A DNA stretch of 64,000 nucleotides from JBHJGP01 sp050331695 (GTDB taxonomy: Bacteria; Pseudomonadota; Alphaproteobacteria; Geminicoccales; Geminicoccaceae), in assembly GCA_050331695.1 (NCBI GenBank), contig JBHJGP010000009.1:117349-181348 (forward strand), read 5' to 3'. Positions 18,137 through 26,318 of the stretch are shown piece after piece. The notes beneath the pieces are model-generated. The model was not told where the DNA came from. It ran no database searches and was given only the letters and a program-made list of their open reading frames with translations. The stretch's first letter is position 1. Each line of letters begins with the position of its first letter. The position numbers and the translations under genes are program-made.

Positions 18137-18175
18137 CGGACCTGATCCCTTCTTTCCCGTTACGCCCCTGCGTGG

Positions 18176-19051
18176 TCAGCTCCCCATGGCCTTGAGCATG
18201 GTCGAGCCGATGGCAGCCGGATTTTCGGCGATGTGAACGCCCGCATCCCGCATCGCCGCGATCTTGTCGTCGGCGCCGCCTTTGCCGCCGGAAATGATCG
18301 CCCCGGCGTGGCCCATCCTTCGACCGGGCGGTGCGGTCCGTCCTGCTATGAAACCGACAACAGGCTTGGACGTTCCCGATGACTTCAGATAGGCAGCACC
18401 TTGCTCTTCCGCGTCACCGCCGATTTCGCCGATCATGACGATGCCTTCGGTCTCCGGGTCCTCGACGAACATGGTGAGACAGTCGACGAAATCGGTCCCA
18501 TTCACAGGATCGCCGCCGATGCCGATGCAGGTGGTCTGCCCAAGACCCGTCGCCGTTGTCTGAGCAACCGCCTCGTAGGTAAGGGTCCCCGAACGCGACA
18601 CGATCCCGATCTTGCCGCGCATGTGAATGTGGCCCGGCATGATGCCGATCTTGCACGCGCCGGGCGTGATCACGCCCGGGCAATTGGGGCCGATCAGACG
18701 CGACGCCGAGCCGGTCAGCGCCGCCTTCACCCGCACCATGTCCAACACTGGAATGCCTTCGGTGATGCAGACGATGAGCCTGACCTTGGCGTCCACGGCC
18801 TCCAGGATCGCATCGGCCGCGAAGGATGCCGGCACGTAGATCACGCTGGCATCGGCACCGGTCTCGTCCACGGCATCGTGGACCGTGTTGAATACCGGCA
18901 GATCCAAATGGGTCGTGCCACCTTTTCCGGGCGTGACGCCGCCGACCATCCGGGTTCCGTAGGCGACCGCTTGCTCGGTGTGAAACGTGCCCTGGGCGCC
19001 GGTCAAACCCTGGCAGATCACGCGTGTGTCGGCATCGATCAGAACGGCCAT
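18176..19051 (-). CDS. sucD: succinyl-CoA synthetase alpha subunit
   Basis: A 291-residue protein. It has the CoA-binding fold with QGLTGAQGTFHTE near the N terminus, GPNCPGVITPG in the middle, and the phosphohistidine motif GHAGAIISGGKGG near the C terminus. I prefer ATG 19051 over GTG 19054 because the ATG overlaps the sucC stop by one nucleotide (TGATG), a common coupling arrangement. With SucC it converts succinyl-CoA to succinate while making a nucleoside triphosphate. Confidence 0.96.
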   Translation of the reverse strand: MAVLIDADTRVICQGLTGAQGTFHTEQAVAYGTRMVGGVTPGKGGTTHLDLPVFNTVHDAVDETGADASVIYVPASFAADAILEAVDAKVRLIVCITEGIPVLDMVRVKAALTGSASRLIGPNCPGVITPGACKIGIMPGHIHMRGKIGIVSRSGTLTYEAVAQTTATGLGQTTCIGIGGDPVNGTDFVDCLTMFVEDPETEGIVMIGEIGGDAEEQGAAYLKSSGTSKPVVGFIAGRTAPPGRRMGHAGAIISGGKGGADDKIAAMRDAGVHIAENPAAIGSTMLKAMGS

Positions 19052-20220
19052 CACGCGGCCCCTTTCACGGCTTCCACGACTTTCTCGGCGGCGTCGCCCA
19101 GATCGTCGGCGGGGATGATCGGAAGGCCGCTGTCGGCCATGATTTTCTTGCCCAAATCGACATTGGTGCCCTCGAGCCGAACCACCAGCGGCACCCCCAG
19201 ATTGACCTCGCGGGCGGCGGCGACCACGCCCTCGGCGATCACGTCGCAGCGCATGATCCCGCCGAAAATGTTCACCAGAACCCCTTCAACCTTGGCATCC
19301 GACAAGAGCAGCTTGAAGGCAGCCGTGACGCGCTCCTTGGTGGCGCCGCCACCGACATCCAAGAAGTTGGCCGGATCGCCGCCCTTCAGTTTGATGATGT
19401 CCATGGTCGCCATGGCGAGGCCGGCGCCGTTCACCATGCAGCCGATATTGCCGTCGAGCTTGATGTAGTTGAGCTCGTGGCGGCTCGCCTCGATCTCGTG
19501 CGGATCCTCTTCGTCCAGATCCCGAAGCTCTGTGATCTGGGCTTGGCGATACAGCGCGTTGCTGTCGAAGTTCATCTTGGCATCGAGCGCCACCACCTCG
19601 CCGTTCTTGGTCAGAACCAGCGGATTGATCTCGACCAGGCTGGCATCCCGCTCGACGAAACAAGCGTAAAGACCCTTGATGAAAGCAACGGCCTTCTTCA
19701 GGGCCGGTCCGGACAGACCGAGACCGAAGCCGAGCCGGCGGCCGTGGAACGGCTGAAAGCCGGTGGCCGGGTCGACCGTGACCTTGATGATTTTCTCAGG
19801 CGTCTTAGCCGCGACCTCTTCGATTTCGACGCCGCCCTCGGTCGACGCCATAATCGTCACCATCGAGGTGGCCCGGTCGATGACCGCGCCCAGATAAAGC
19901 TCGCGATCGATGTCACAGCCGTCCTCGACATAGACCCGCTTGACCACCCGCCCCTCGGGGCCGGTCTGATGGGTGACCAGGGTCATGCCGAGCATGTCGT
20001 TCGCCAACTGGCGAACCTCCTCGATCGACTTGGCGATCTTGACGCCACCGCCCTTGCCCCGGCCGCCGGCGTGGATCTGCGCCTTGACGACGTAAACCGG
20101 CCCGCCGAGGTCGCGGGCAGCACTTTCGGCTTCCTCCGGCGTGTAGGCGACGTGACCGTCCAAAACCGTGACCCCGTACTGCTTGAGGACGGATTTGGCC
20201 TGATACTCGTGAATGTTCAT
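19051..20220 (-). CDS. sucC: succinyl-CoA synthetase beta subunit (ATP-grasp)
   Basis: A 389-residue protein starting MNIHEYQAKSVLKQYGV, the classic family N terminus. It contains the ATP-grasp segment VVKAQIHAGGRGKGGGVK, LVEINPLVLT with the metal-binding region, and VNIFGGIMRCD in the C-terminal ligase domain. It is coupled to sucD by a stop-start overlap and follows mdh by 24 nt. Confidence 0.97.
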   Translation of the reverse strand: MNIHEYQAKSVLKQYGVTVLDGHVAYTPEEAESAARDLGGPVYVVKAQIHAGGRGKGGGVKIAKSIEEVRQLANDMLGMTLVTHQTGPEGRVVKRVYVEDGCDIDRELYLGAVIDRATSMVTIMASTEGGVEIEEVAAKTPEKIIKVTVDPATGFQPFHGRRLGFGLGLSGPALKKAVAFIKGLYACFVERDASLVEINPLVLTKNGEVVALDAKMNFDSNALYRQAQITELRDLDEEDPHEIEASRHELNYIKLDGNIGCMVNGAGLAMATMDIIKLKGGDPANFLDVGGGATKERVTAAFKLLLSDAKVEGVLVNIFGGIMRCDVIAEGVVAAAREVNLGVPLVVRLEGTNVDLGKKIMADSGLPIIPADDLGDAAEKVVEAVKGAA

Positions 20221-20244
20221 CTCAACGCCTTTCTAGCAGGCTGT

Positions 20245-21189
20245 TTAGATCTCAATGCCAGAACAGAGTTCTTTCACCGCATTCACCGAGTGATCGAACA
20301 TCGCCTTTTCGTCATCGTTCAACTGGATCTCGACGATCCGTTCCACGCCCCCAGCGCCGATGACCACCGGCACCCCGACATAGAAGCCGTCGACACCGTA
20401 TTCGCCCGACAGGTGCGCGGCGCAGGGCAGCAACCGTTTTTGGTCTTTCAGATAACTTTCGGCCATCGAGATCGCGGAAGCGGCGGGCGCGTAGAAGGCC
20501 GATCCCGATTTCAGGAGACCGACGATTTCGGCACCGCCGTCCCTGGTTCTCTGGACGATGGCGTCGATCTTGTCTTGGGTGGTCCAGCCCATCTTGACCA
20601 GATCCGGCAAGGGGATGCCGGCAACCGTCGAATAGCGGACCAAAGGCACCATGGTGTCGCCGTGGCCACCGAGAACGAAGCCGGTGACGTCTTCCACCGA
20701 GACGCCGAACGCCTCGGCGAGGAAACAGCGAAACCGTGCGCTGTCGAGCACGCCGGCCATGCCAACCACCTTTTCGGGTGCGAGACCGCTGGCCTTCTGC
20801 ATGACCCAGACCATGGCATCCAGCGGATTGGTGATGACGATGACGAACGCGTCTGGGCAGTGGTCCTTGATCGCCGCCGCCACCTGCTTGGTAATATCGG
20901 TATTGGTGCTGACCAGATCGTCGCGGCTCATACCCGGCTTGCGGGGAACCCCAGCGGTGACGATGACGACGTCCGCTCCCTTGATGTCGGCATAGTCGCT
21001 GGTGCCGGTCAGACCAGCGTTGAACCCGTCCACCGAAGCACTCTGCGCCAGATCCAAAGCCTTGCCCGCCGGCATGCCTTCGACGATGTCGAAAACAACG
21101 ATGTCACCCAGCTCCTTCAGCCCAGCCAAATGGGCCAGCGTCCCACCGATTTGGCCGGCGCCGATGAGAGCGATCTTGTTTCGTGCCAT
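20245..21189 (-). CDS. mdh: malate dehydrogenase (NAD)
   Basis: A 314-residue protein of the LDH-like bacterial MDH type. It has the nucleotide site GAGQIGGTLAHL, the substrate loop VPRKPGMSRDDL, VITNPLDAMVW, and the catalytic His in GGHGDTMVPL. It oxidises malate to oxaloacetate. It is first in the mdh-sucCDAB-lpd operon, so the promoter should lie in 21190-21523, which also serves the divergent RHH-PAS gene. Confidence 0.97.
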   Translation of the reverse strand: MARNKIALIGAGQIGGTLAHLAGLKELGDIVVFDIVEGMPAGKALDLAQSASVDGFNAGLTGTSDYADIKGADVVIVTAGVPRKPGMSRDDLVSTNTDITKQVAAAIKDHCPDAFVIVITNPLDAMVWVMQKASGLAPEKVVGMAGVLDSARFRCFLAEAFGVSVEDVTGFVLGGHGDTMVPLVRYSTVAGIPLPDLVKMGWTTQDKIDAIVQRTRDGGAEIVGLLKSGSAFYAPAASAISMAESYLKDQKRLLPCAAHLSGEYGVDGFYVGVPVVIGAGGVERIVEIQLNDDEKAMFDHSVNAVKELCSGIEI

Positions 21190-21207
21190 GGGGATAGACT
21201 ACCGAGT

Positions 21208-21268
21208 GGTTGTGGCCTGCTGCCCCCGCCTTGTAGCCTTTGGGTATGGCCCGGACAAGGCCACAACC
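21208..21268. promoter_or_regulatory. 11-bp inverted repeat in the mdh promoter region
   Basis: GGTTGTGGCCT at 21208-21218 and its perfect complement AGGCCACAACC at 21258-21268, spaced by 39 nt, lie just upstream of mdh and would fall in its leader or promoter. It could be a looping or dimer operator site, or a leader hairpin. The intergenic region 21190-21523 otherwise holds an AT-rich stretch near 21320-21365 and the terminator-like hairpin at 21464-21502. Confidence 0.45.
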
Positions 21269-21463
21269 CGGGAGCACGGACCCGACTTTGGATCACAAAT
21301 CCGAACCACTGAATTTCTCGTTTGACGTTAACTGATTTTAATTTAAGCGCGCAAAAGTTGTATTTAGGGGTGCATTCACCGGGTTAGACAGGCTGCCGGT
21401 TGGCAAATTGTGGTTAGTCTTTACGCGTATTTAACCGCTTCGATGCCAAGAACGTCGGAGTTT

Positions 21464-21502
21464 CCCTTCGCTCTGTTCCGAAGAGTGAGCGGAGGGTTTT
21501 TT
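21464..21502 (+). terminator. rho-independent terminator in the leader of the RHH-PAS gene
   Basis: CCCTTCGCTC at 21464-21473 pairs with GAGCGGAGGG at 21487-21496 (ten pairs, one G-U), followed by TTTTTT at 21497-21502. It sits 21 nt before the ATG at 21524 with no plus-strand gene ahead of it. It therefore ends either a short leader RNA (attenuation) or an independent small RNA. Confidence 0.75.
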
Positions 21503-21523
21503 GGGTGCTAGCGGGGTTTCGCG

Positions 21524-22129
21524 ATGATCCGCAAAACGATGCGCGTCGGTGAGGTGCGCACGTCGATCAAATTGGAGCCGGAATTCTGGGACTATCTGAA
21601 AGAGGTCTCGGAACATAAAGGCATTCGCCTGAGCGCGCTGGTCAACCAGGTGGCCGATGCGTCGCCGGAACGGACCAATCTGGCTTCGACGCTCCGCACC
21701 TTCGCCCTCATTCACGCCCGTCTTCGTGCCCAGGACGCCCAGCGCGAGCTGGATCAGTTGACCATGGCCGGCAACACCGAGGATCTGGTTCGGGTCATGG
21801 AAGCCTGCCCGCTCCCCTGCCTGGTGCTGAACGAGGAGCGCGAGATCCGCGACCTCAACCGGGCCTTCGCCCTGTGGCTGAACGTCGACCGCGAGGGCGC
21901 GATCGGTAAACGCCTCGACAACATCATGATCCTGCGCGGTCCCGGCATCAAAGACCTCTGGCGCAATCTGTTCGACGGCAAGATCACCCGTGGCCAATTC
22001 AACGCCACTTATGTCTCTCCGGGTAAAGTCAGAACCTCCCAGGCGCTGACGGTGCCGCTCGCCACCGCCAGCGACCAGGCGGCGAAGGCCTGCATGGTGC
22101 TGTTCGAAACACTCGCCGGCCGCACCTGA
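21524..22129 (+). CDS. ribbon-helix-helix protein with C-terminal PAS-like domain
   Basis: A 201-residue protein. Residues 8-48 (VRTSIKLEPEFWDYLKEVSE then GIRLSALVNQV) match the RHH_4 type of ribbon-helix-helix DNA-binding domain found in alphaproteobacteria. A helical linker spans 55-80. Residues 85-195 (CPLPCLVLNEEREIRDLN and later segments) look like a PAS sensor fold. This suggests a DNA-binding regulator with a ligand or redox input. ATG 21524 and ATG 21539 are both possible starts, and neither has a strong ribosome site. A transcription terminator lies 21 nt upstream, so expression may be controlled by read-through. It diverges from mdh. Confidence 0.8.
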   Translation: MIRKTMRVGEVRTSIKLEPEFWDYLKEVSEHKGIRLSALVNQVADASPERTNLASTLRTFALIHARLRAQDAQRELDQLTMAGNTEDLVRVMEACPLPCLVLNEEREIRDLNRAFALWLNVDREGAIGKRLDNIMILRGPGIKDLWRNLFDGKITRGQFNATYVSPGKVRTSQALTVPLATASDQAAKACMVLFETLAGRT

Positions 22130-22624
22130 TTTTTTGTCTGTTGGCCTTTTTGGTCAGTCGTTTGAAGAAAGTTCCGAAGGTCATCGCGCCGATTGACTTC
22201 GCTCAAGGTCGCCGAACAGCGATTTTTTGTCGAGATTTCCTGCTTTTGCAGCCAATTCAGCTGAATTCGTGGTTTGTGCCGAAAACTTCAAAGTCACTCG
22301 TTTCACGACGGCTTGATGAAAGCAGCTGAGCGTTCAGCAAATCCGGCGTCGCCTTAGTCAGCCAGAATGTCCGGCCGCCTGCACGGGCACTAAAGAGCAA
22401 AAAAACCTAAATGGCTTTCTGTTTGCCTGCCGCGCAGCACTTACTTCTCGATCTCCGCGACTTTTCGGTCCTGTCCTTGGCTCTTTTGGTCAGTAACGAT
22501 CCCAGAGCAGGTTTCGAGTTAGCGTATGATCGGCATCACTGCCAAGCAACAGACGAAAACTCATCCTGGGCGCTGTTGAGGGGCATGCTGCCCAACCATG
22601 CAAACGGTTCAGAGGAGAACATCC
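22130..22624 (+). other. 495-nt intergenic region, no gene seen
   Basis: It lies between the RHH-PAS stop and the secreted repeat protein. No frame has convincing codon use or a ribosome site. It contains two copies of GATTTTTTGTC (22128-22138 and 22221-22231); a third copy follows the next gene (23253-23263). The last 120 nt are likely to hold the promoter of the repeat-protein gene, whose AGAGGAGAAC ribosome site begins near 22610. Confidence 0.5.
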
Positions 22625-23254
22625 ATGCTTCGTCTCTTGCTGCTGACCACGGCCGTGGTCAGCGTCACCAGCCTGGCCCATGCCGGCGAGATCAAAATCA
22701 CCGGCGAGGTCAAGCAAAACATCACGGTCGACGGCTCGACCAATGCCGCCACCTGGGGCAATCACAGCAAGGCCCGCAATCAACTGGGCCACGTCAATGG
22801 CGACACGACGATTGTCGGCAAGCTCGAGCAGAACGTCACCGTCGACAACGCCAATGCGTTTACTTACAGCCGCCACGCCAAGGCCGAAAACCAGGCCGGT
22901 CTGGTCAGCAACAGCCTGATCACCGGCAAGGCCGAGCAGACTGCCATCATCGACGATACTCACGCCTCGGCCATGGGCCGCCATTCGATCGCGCGCAACG
23001 GCTTCGCCGTGATCCAGGGCGCCGACATCGAGGGCGAGGTGCGCCAGAACGTTGTCGTCGACTATGCCTACGCGACCACTGACGCGGTCCGGGCTAAGGC
23101 TCACAACTACGCCGGTATCGTCCACGACACCGATGTGTCCGGCGATCTCGAGCAGACCGTCATGGTCAGGAGCATGATCGCGGATGCCGGCTCGCGGCAA
23201 TCCGAAGCCTGCAACCTGGTGGGCGCCATCGGCACTCCCGCCCATTGCGACTGA
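22625..23254 (+). CDS. secreted protein of five ~37-residue repeats, unknown family
   Basis: ATG 22625 is chosen because AGAGGAG precedes it at proper spacing and it starts a clean signal peptide (MLRLLLLTTAVVSVTSLAHA). An upstream ATG at 22598 has neither feature. The mature protein is five repeats of about 36-40 residues with the pattern I.G...Q...VD...A.A...S.A.N..G.I. Examples are VKQNITVD, LEQNVTVD, AEQTAIID and VRQNVVVD. The regular short repeats suggest a beta-solenoid. Two Cys in the last 15 residues could form a terminal disulfide. I do not recognise the family. A strong terminator follows at 23270, so it is a single-gene unit. Confidence 0.8.
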   Translation: MLRLLLLTTAVVSVTSLAHAGEIKITGEVKQNITVDGSTNAATWGNHSKARNQLGHVNGDTTIVGKLEQNVTVDNANAFTYSRHAKAENQAGLVSNSLITGKAEQTAIIDDTHASAMGRHSIARNGFAVIQGADIEGEVRQNVVVDYAYATTDAVRAKAHNYAGIVHDTDVSGDLEQTVMVRSMIADAGSRQSEACNLVGAIGTPAHCD

Positions 23255-23269
23255 TTTTTTGTCAGATGG

Positions 23270-23298
23270 CGGCTGTCCGGACCCCCGGACAGCCGTTT
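23270..23298 (+). terminator. terminator after the repeat protein gene
   Basis: Perfect 11-bp stem CGGCTGTCCGG (23270-23280) / CCGGACAGCCG (23285-23295) with a 4-nt loop, followed by TTTAT. The trailing T-run is short, but the stem is very stable. Confidence 0.75.
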
Positions 23299-23323
23299 AT
23301 CCGCCCAACAGACAAAAATTTTC

Positions 23324-23411
23324 GGCCGGTGATGCGGATCACCGCGGGCGCGGCCGAGCGCTGCTCTACTGCGTTCAGGTTCAAAACCAGAAGCGATTGG
23401 GAGTAGCAGTC
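23324..23411 (+). promoter_or_regulatory. conserved leader, copy A, upstream of 47-residue small protein
   Basis: These 88 nt align without gaps to 31434-31521, which precedes the second small gene. By my count 55 of 88 positions are identical. Conserved blocks are GGCCGGTGAYRCGGATCACC at the 5' end, CAGGTTCAAAA 36 nt before the ATG (11 of 11 identical), and GGGAGT 13 nt before the ATG, which is the likely ribosome site. The first block is a dyad (here CGGTGAT, 4 nt, ATCACCG), as expected for an operator. All three blocks keep exactly the same spacing in both copies. Confidence 0.7.
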
Positions 23412-23555
23412 ATGGCCACCCGGAACCCACCTTTCGAACACCGCCCCGCCGCCCGCCAGGGCTCCCATTCCCATGTCGGCGCGACGCTGCGAGCGATCGC
23501 AGCCCAACTCGTTATCCTGACCCTCGGCGGCCTTCGCTTCGACATCCCGAGCTAG
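23412..23555 (+). CDS. 47-residue small protein with C-terminal GLRFDIPS motif, copy A
   Basis: ATG 23412 follows GGGAGT at 23399-23404. The protein has a hydrophilic, His/Arg-rich N-terminal half, then a hydrophobic helix (AIAAQLVILTLGG) and the terminal LRFDIPS. A second gene at 31522 encodes a protein with the same ending: AQLVILTLGGLRFDIPS here against AQLIVFLLSGLRFDIPS there. Eight of the shared codons differ only synonymously (GCC/GCT, CAA/CAG, CTC/CTG, CGC/CGT and others), which argues for protein-level selection. The N-terminal halves are not similar. The function is unknown. A small membrane-associated or amphipathic peptide is possible. Confidence 0.7.
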   Translation: MATRNPPFEHRPAARQGSHSHVGATLRAIAAQLVILTLGGLRFDIPS

Positions 23556-23660
23556 GAACCCTTCTCGATTGGCGAGTGGCCTTTTTTGACCGAGCTCGAC
23601 GAACCTGTCAGCGCCGTTCGCCCAGAGCCAGCAGCGTGCCCACGTAACGATGAAGCCAAA

Positions 23661-23684
23661 GGCGGGCCCTTTTCTCGGCCCGCC
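23661..23684 (-). terminator. terminator of the Ig-like/DUF4114 gene
   Basis: GGCGGGCC (23661-23668) and GGCCCGCC (23677-23684) form an 8-bp GC stem with an 8-nt loop. On the minus strand it is followed by TTTGG, 12 nt beyond the stop of the 23697-26318 gene. Confidence 0.65.
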
Positions 23685-23696
23685 CCCCCAGAAACG

Positions 23697-26318
23697 TCAG
23701 ATTATGTCAGCATGGATGATAGCTTCGACCGCCAAGGCCGGGGCGCCAAATGAGGCGCTTGCATCCGACGACGCCATCTCATCGCCGGCGACCGTTTCCA
23801 CCATCGCCCCCATGAATTGATCATCAGCATCCGTCGAGAGGACATCGTCAATCATAAGCGAAGGCGCCTCGGCAAGGTGGCTGGCCGACGGATCACAGAT
23901 TTCACCGTCTCGCTCGATCCGAATGATGAGGTCGTTGTGGTCATTGTCGTTGCGTTCACCGAGACCGTCTTCGAAGCCGACCAACACATCTCCCTCTTCG
24001 GTCGTGCCGGACACGACGTGACCCTCGTCATCCGGATTGATGCGATTGTGCTCAGGTGTTTGAGGGCTCGCGTCGGCTGTGTGAAAAACGACACCCTCAA
24101 CCACGGTTTCGGTGCCATCGTCGCCGATGTGGACCAATTGCGGATCACCATCCGGGTTCCGCGTACCGGTGGTATCGGTCACTTTCGAGATTTCATCTGT
24201 TTCAGGATTGCGGAATTCGATCCGGCCGGTCTCGAAGATCTCCGCGTCGTTTAGATTGAAGGCGTTGTTGGCCAGGAAAAAGCCGATTTTTTGGCCTGCC
24301 TCCAGTTGGCCTAATGAAACCCTGTCGCCGGCGTTCGCCCTCTCGTCGAGCGAACTGGTCTCAGGTTCGATATCCGTATTCGCGAATAAGAAGCGGGCAT
24401 CAACGATCTCGCCCTGATCGTTAACCGTGTAAGTGCCAAGGCTGTCGCGGGAGACCGACGTCTCACTTTCGAGGACGACGGCAAACTCCGTTGCGCCATC
24501 GCCCATCACCAGCGCCGGATCCAAACCGTTTATCTCCTCGACGGCGATACCCTCACCAATGACCGGAAAGTCCACGGGCACGATCGGGGCCGAGGCATTG
24601 AGCGAAATCGTGACAACGGCCGAGTTCGAAACTGCCCCATCATCATCGGTGACCGTGTAGCTGAAACAGGCAACGCTGCCATCTTCATCGACCGCCGTGT
24701 AGAGGACGGTGCCGTCGCCTTGGATCTCGGCGGTCCCGCTCTTAGGCCCATCGATGATCGCGATACTCGCCACGTCGAGCTCGCCGTCTGGATCTGAGTC
24801 ATTAGCAAGCAGGTCAATGATAACCGAGCCGTCGTCGCCGATCACCACACTGTCATCACTGGCGCTCGGCGCCTGGTTCTCAGGATCGGGCGGCTCCGGG
24901 CCGTCGGTGATGGTGATCGAGACGGAAGCGGCTTCCGACCGGTCGCCATCAGTGTCGGCAACGGTGTAGCTGAACCCGTCATCACCGGAAAAGCCGTCCG
25001 CCGGCGTGTAGGTTACCAGGCCTGTTTCGGGATCGATCTCGACAATGCCGTCGCTCGGACCGTCGACGATCTCAACCGAGGCAGGGTCGAGGGCCGTGTC
25101 CGCCAAAACGTCGTTGTTGAGGATCGCGATGTCGATCGGTGTTTCGGTCTCTGTCTCGGCGACATCGTCGTTGGCCGTTGGAACCATCGGCACCGGCGGT
25201 ACCACGGTGTCGTTGACCGTAACGGCCACCGAAGCTTCGTTGGAGACATCCCCATCTTCATCGGCGATCGTGTACGCAAAGCCGTCATCACCGGAGAAAT
25301 TGCCGTTTGGTGTGTAGGTGATCAGGCCGGTATCCGGGTCGATCTCAATCGAACCGTTGGCCGGCTCGGCGACGATCGTCAGGGAAGACAGGTCCAACGG
25401 GGTGTCGCCGACGACGTCGTTGGCGAGTATGTCGACAGCGACAGGGGTTCCCTCATCCGTCTCGGCCACGTCGTCTTCCGCGATCGGTGCTGGCGCATCA
25501 ATGCTCGCCGTCGCAGGCACATCCAATGACGCATGCACCAAACTCAAAAAGTCGCTTGTGATACCGAGATCCAGGTCAAGCTCGTTCTCGCCAACCGTCA
25601 AAAGGTTTTCGATTTCAAAGCGATTGAGATCCCAGAGTCCTCCGTTGCTTGCGCCGCCGTCACCCGTAGGTACGGTACCGCCGTTTGCCCAGTCGCCATC
25701 AGCAATGATTTGACCGTTCAACGTAAGCGGACCATCAATGACAATTTGACCGTCCGATACACCCAGAGTTAGATTGACATCGCCGCCTTCGAAGTCGAGC
25801 GTCCCTAGATCAATGTCCCAACCAAGTGTATCGAAAAAATTATCTTGATTTGAGTCATTGCCTTCGAACAGAAGAACTGTTCGGTCATTGGAACTGTCAC
25901 CGTCATCAAAAAAAACGAGAAGTGAGACGCCATTAATATCTGCTTCTGCTGCGGCCGGTTCTCCAAGTCTCAGGCTCACATCTCCAACAATAAAGTCAGA
26001 CAAGGAATAGATGCCATTGCCGTCCACAAATTCAGTGACATCAGCGCGGTAGCTTTGGCTATTCTCGAAACCCCAATTGTTGTCAGCCGAAAAACCGATC
26101 TGCGTCCCGGTTATATCATTGCCATCGAAATTTACGGAGGCGTTTACCGTGGGATCGTCACTGTCAGTTGGGCCATGCCAATAAAGGATGGCTTCTGTCA
26201 CGTCTCCACTGACATCAGTAATTTCTATTTCGCCGTTGCCGTCGGCACGCATTCCGCCAAAACCGGCTACGGTGAAGTCTGTGTTTTCACGTGTTCCGAA
26301 GAAGCGCGTCGCAACCAT
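23697..26318 (-). CDS. large acidic Ig-like repeat protein with DUF4114-like C-terminal domain
   Basis: An 873-residue, very acidic protein with no Sec signal peptide. The N-terminal ~270 residues form a beta-rich domain with TEAILYWHGPTD and LLVFFDDGDSSND, like DUF3344-type surface domains. Three cadherin/Ig-like units follow (about 280-380, 385-480, 490-590). The first two share the signature GLVTYTP or GLITYTP, then FSGDDGFxYTxAD. The C-terminal region has VGFEDGLGERNDNDHNDLII, the Asp-rich signature of DUF4114. Such proteins are usually Ca-binding adhesins exported by type I secretion. No glycine-rich RTX nonapeptides and no transporter genes are seen here. It is transcribed alone, with a terminator behind it. 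Confidence 0.85.
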   Translation of the reverse strand: MVATRFFGTRENTDFTVAGFGGMRADGNGEIEITDVSGDVTEAILYWHGPTDSDDPTVNASVNFDGNDITGTQIGFSADNNWGFENSQSYRADVTEFVDGNGIYSLSDFIVGDVSLRLGEPAAAEADINGVSLLVFFDDGDSSNDRTVLLFEGNDSNQDNFFDTLGWDIDLGTLDFEGGDVNLTLGVSDGQIVIDGPLTLNGQIIADGDWANGGTVPTGDGGASNGGLWDLNRFEIENLLTVGENELDLDLGITSDFLSLVHASLDVPATASIDAPAPIAEDDVAETDEGTPVAVDILANDVVGDTPLDLSSLTIVAEPANGSIEIDPDTGLITYTPNGNFSGDDGFAYTIADEDGDVSNEASVAVTVNDTVVPPVPMVPTANDDVAETETETPIDIAILNNDVLADTALDPASVEIVDGPSDGIVEIDPETGLVTYTPADGFSGDDGFSYTVADTDGDRSEAASVSITITDGPEPPDPENQAPSASDDSVVIGDDGSVIIDLLANDSDPDGELDVASIAIIDGPKSGTAEIQGDGTVLYTAVDEDGSVACFSYTVTDDDGAVSNSAVVTISLNASAPIVPVDFPVIGEGIAVEEINGLDPALVMGDGATEFAVVLESETSVSRDSLGTYTVNDQGEIVDARFLFANTDIEPETSSLDERANAGDRVSLGQLEAGQKIGFFLANNAFNLNDAEIFETGRIEFRNPETDEISKVTDTTGTRNPDGDPQLVHIGDDGTETVVEGVVFHTADASPQTPEHNRINPDDEGHVVSGTTEEGDVLVGFEDGLGERNDNDHNDLIIRIERDGEICDPSASHLAEAPSLMIDDVLSTDADDQFMGAMVETVAGDEMASSDASASFGAPALAVEAIIHADII

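Noticed and set aside
19024..21312. 762-codon plus-strand open frame
   Set aside because: It runs antisense to sucC and mdh, which are unmistakable on the other strand.
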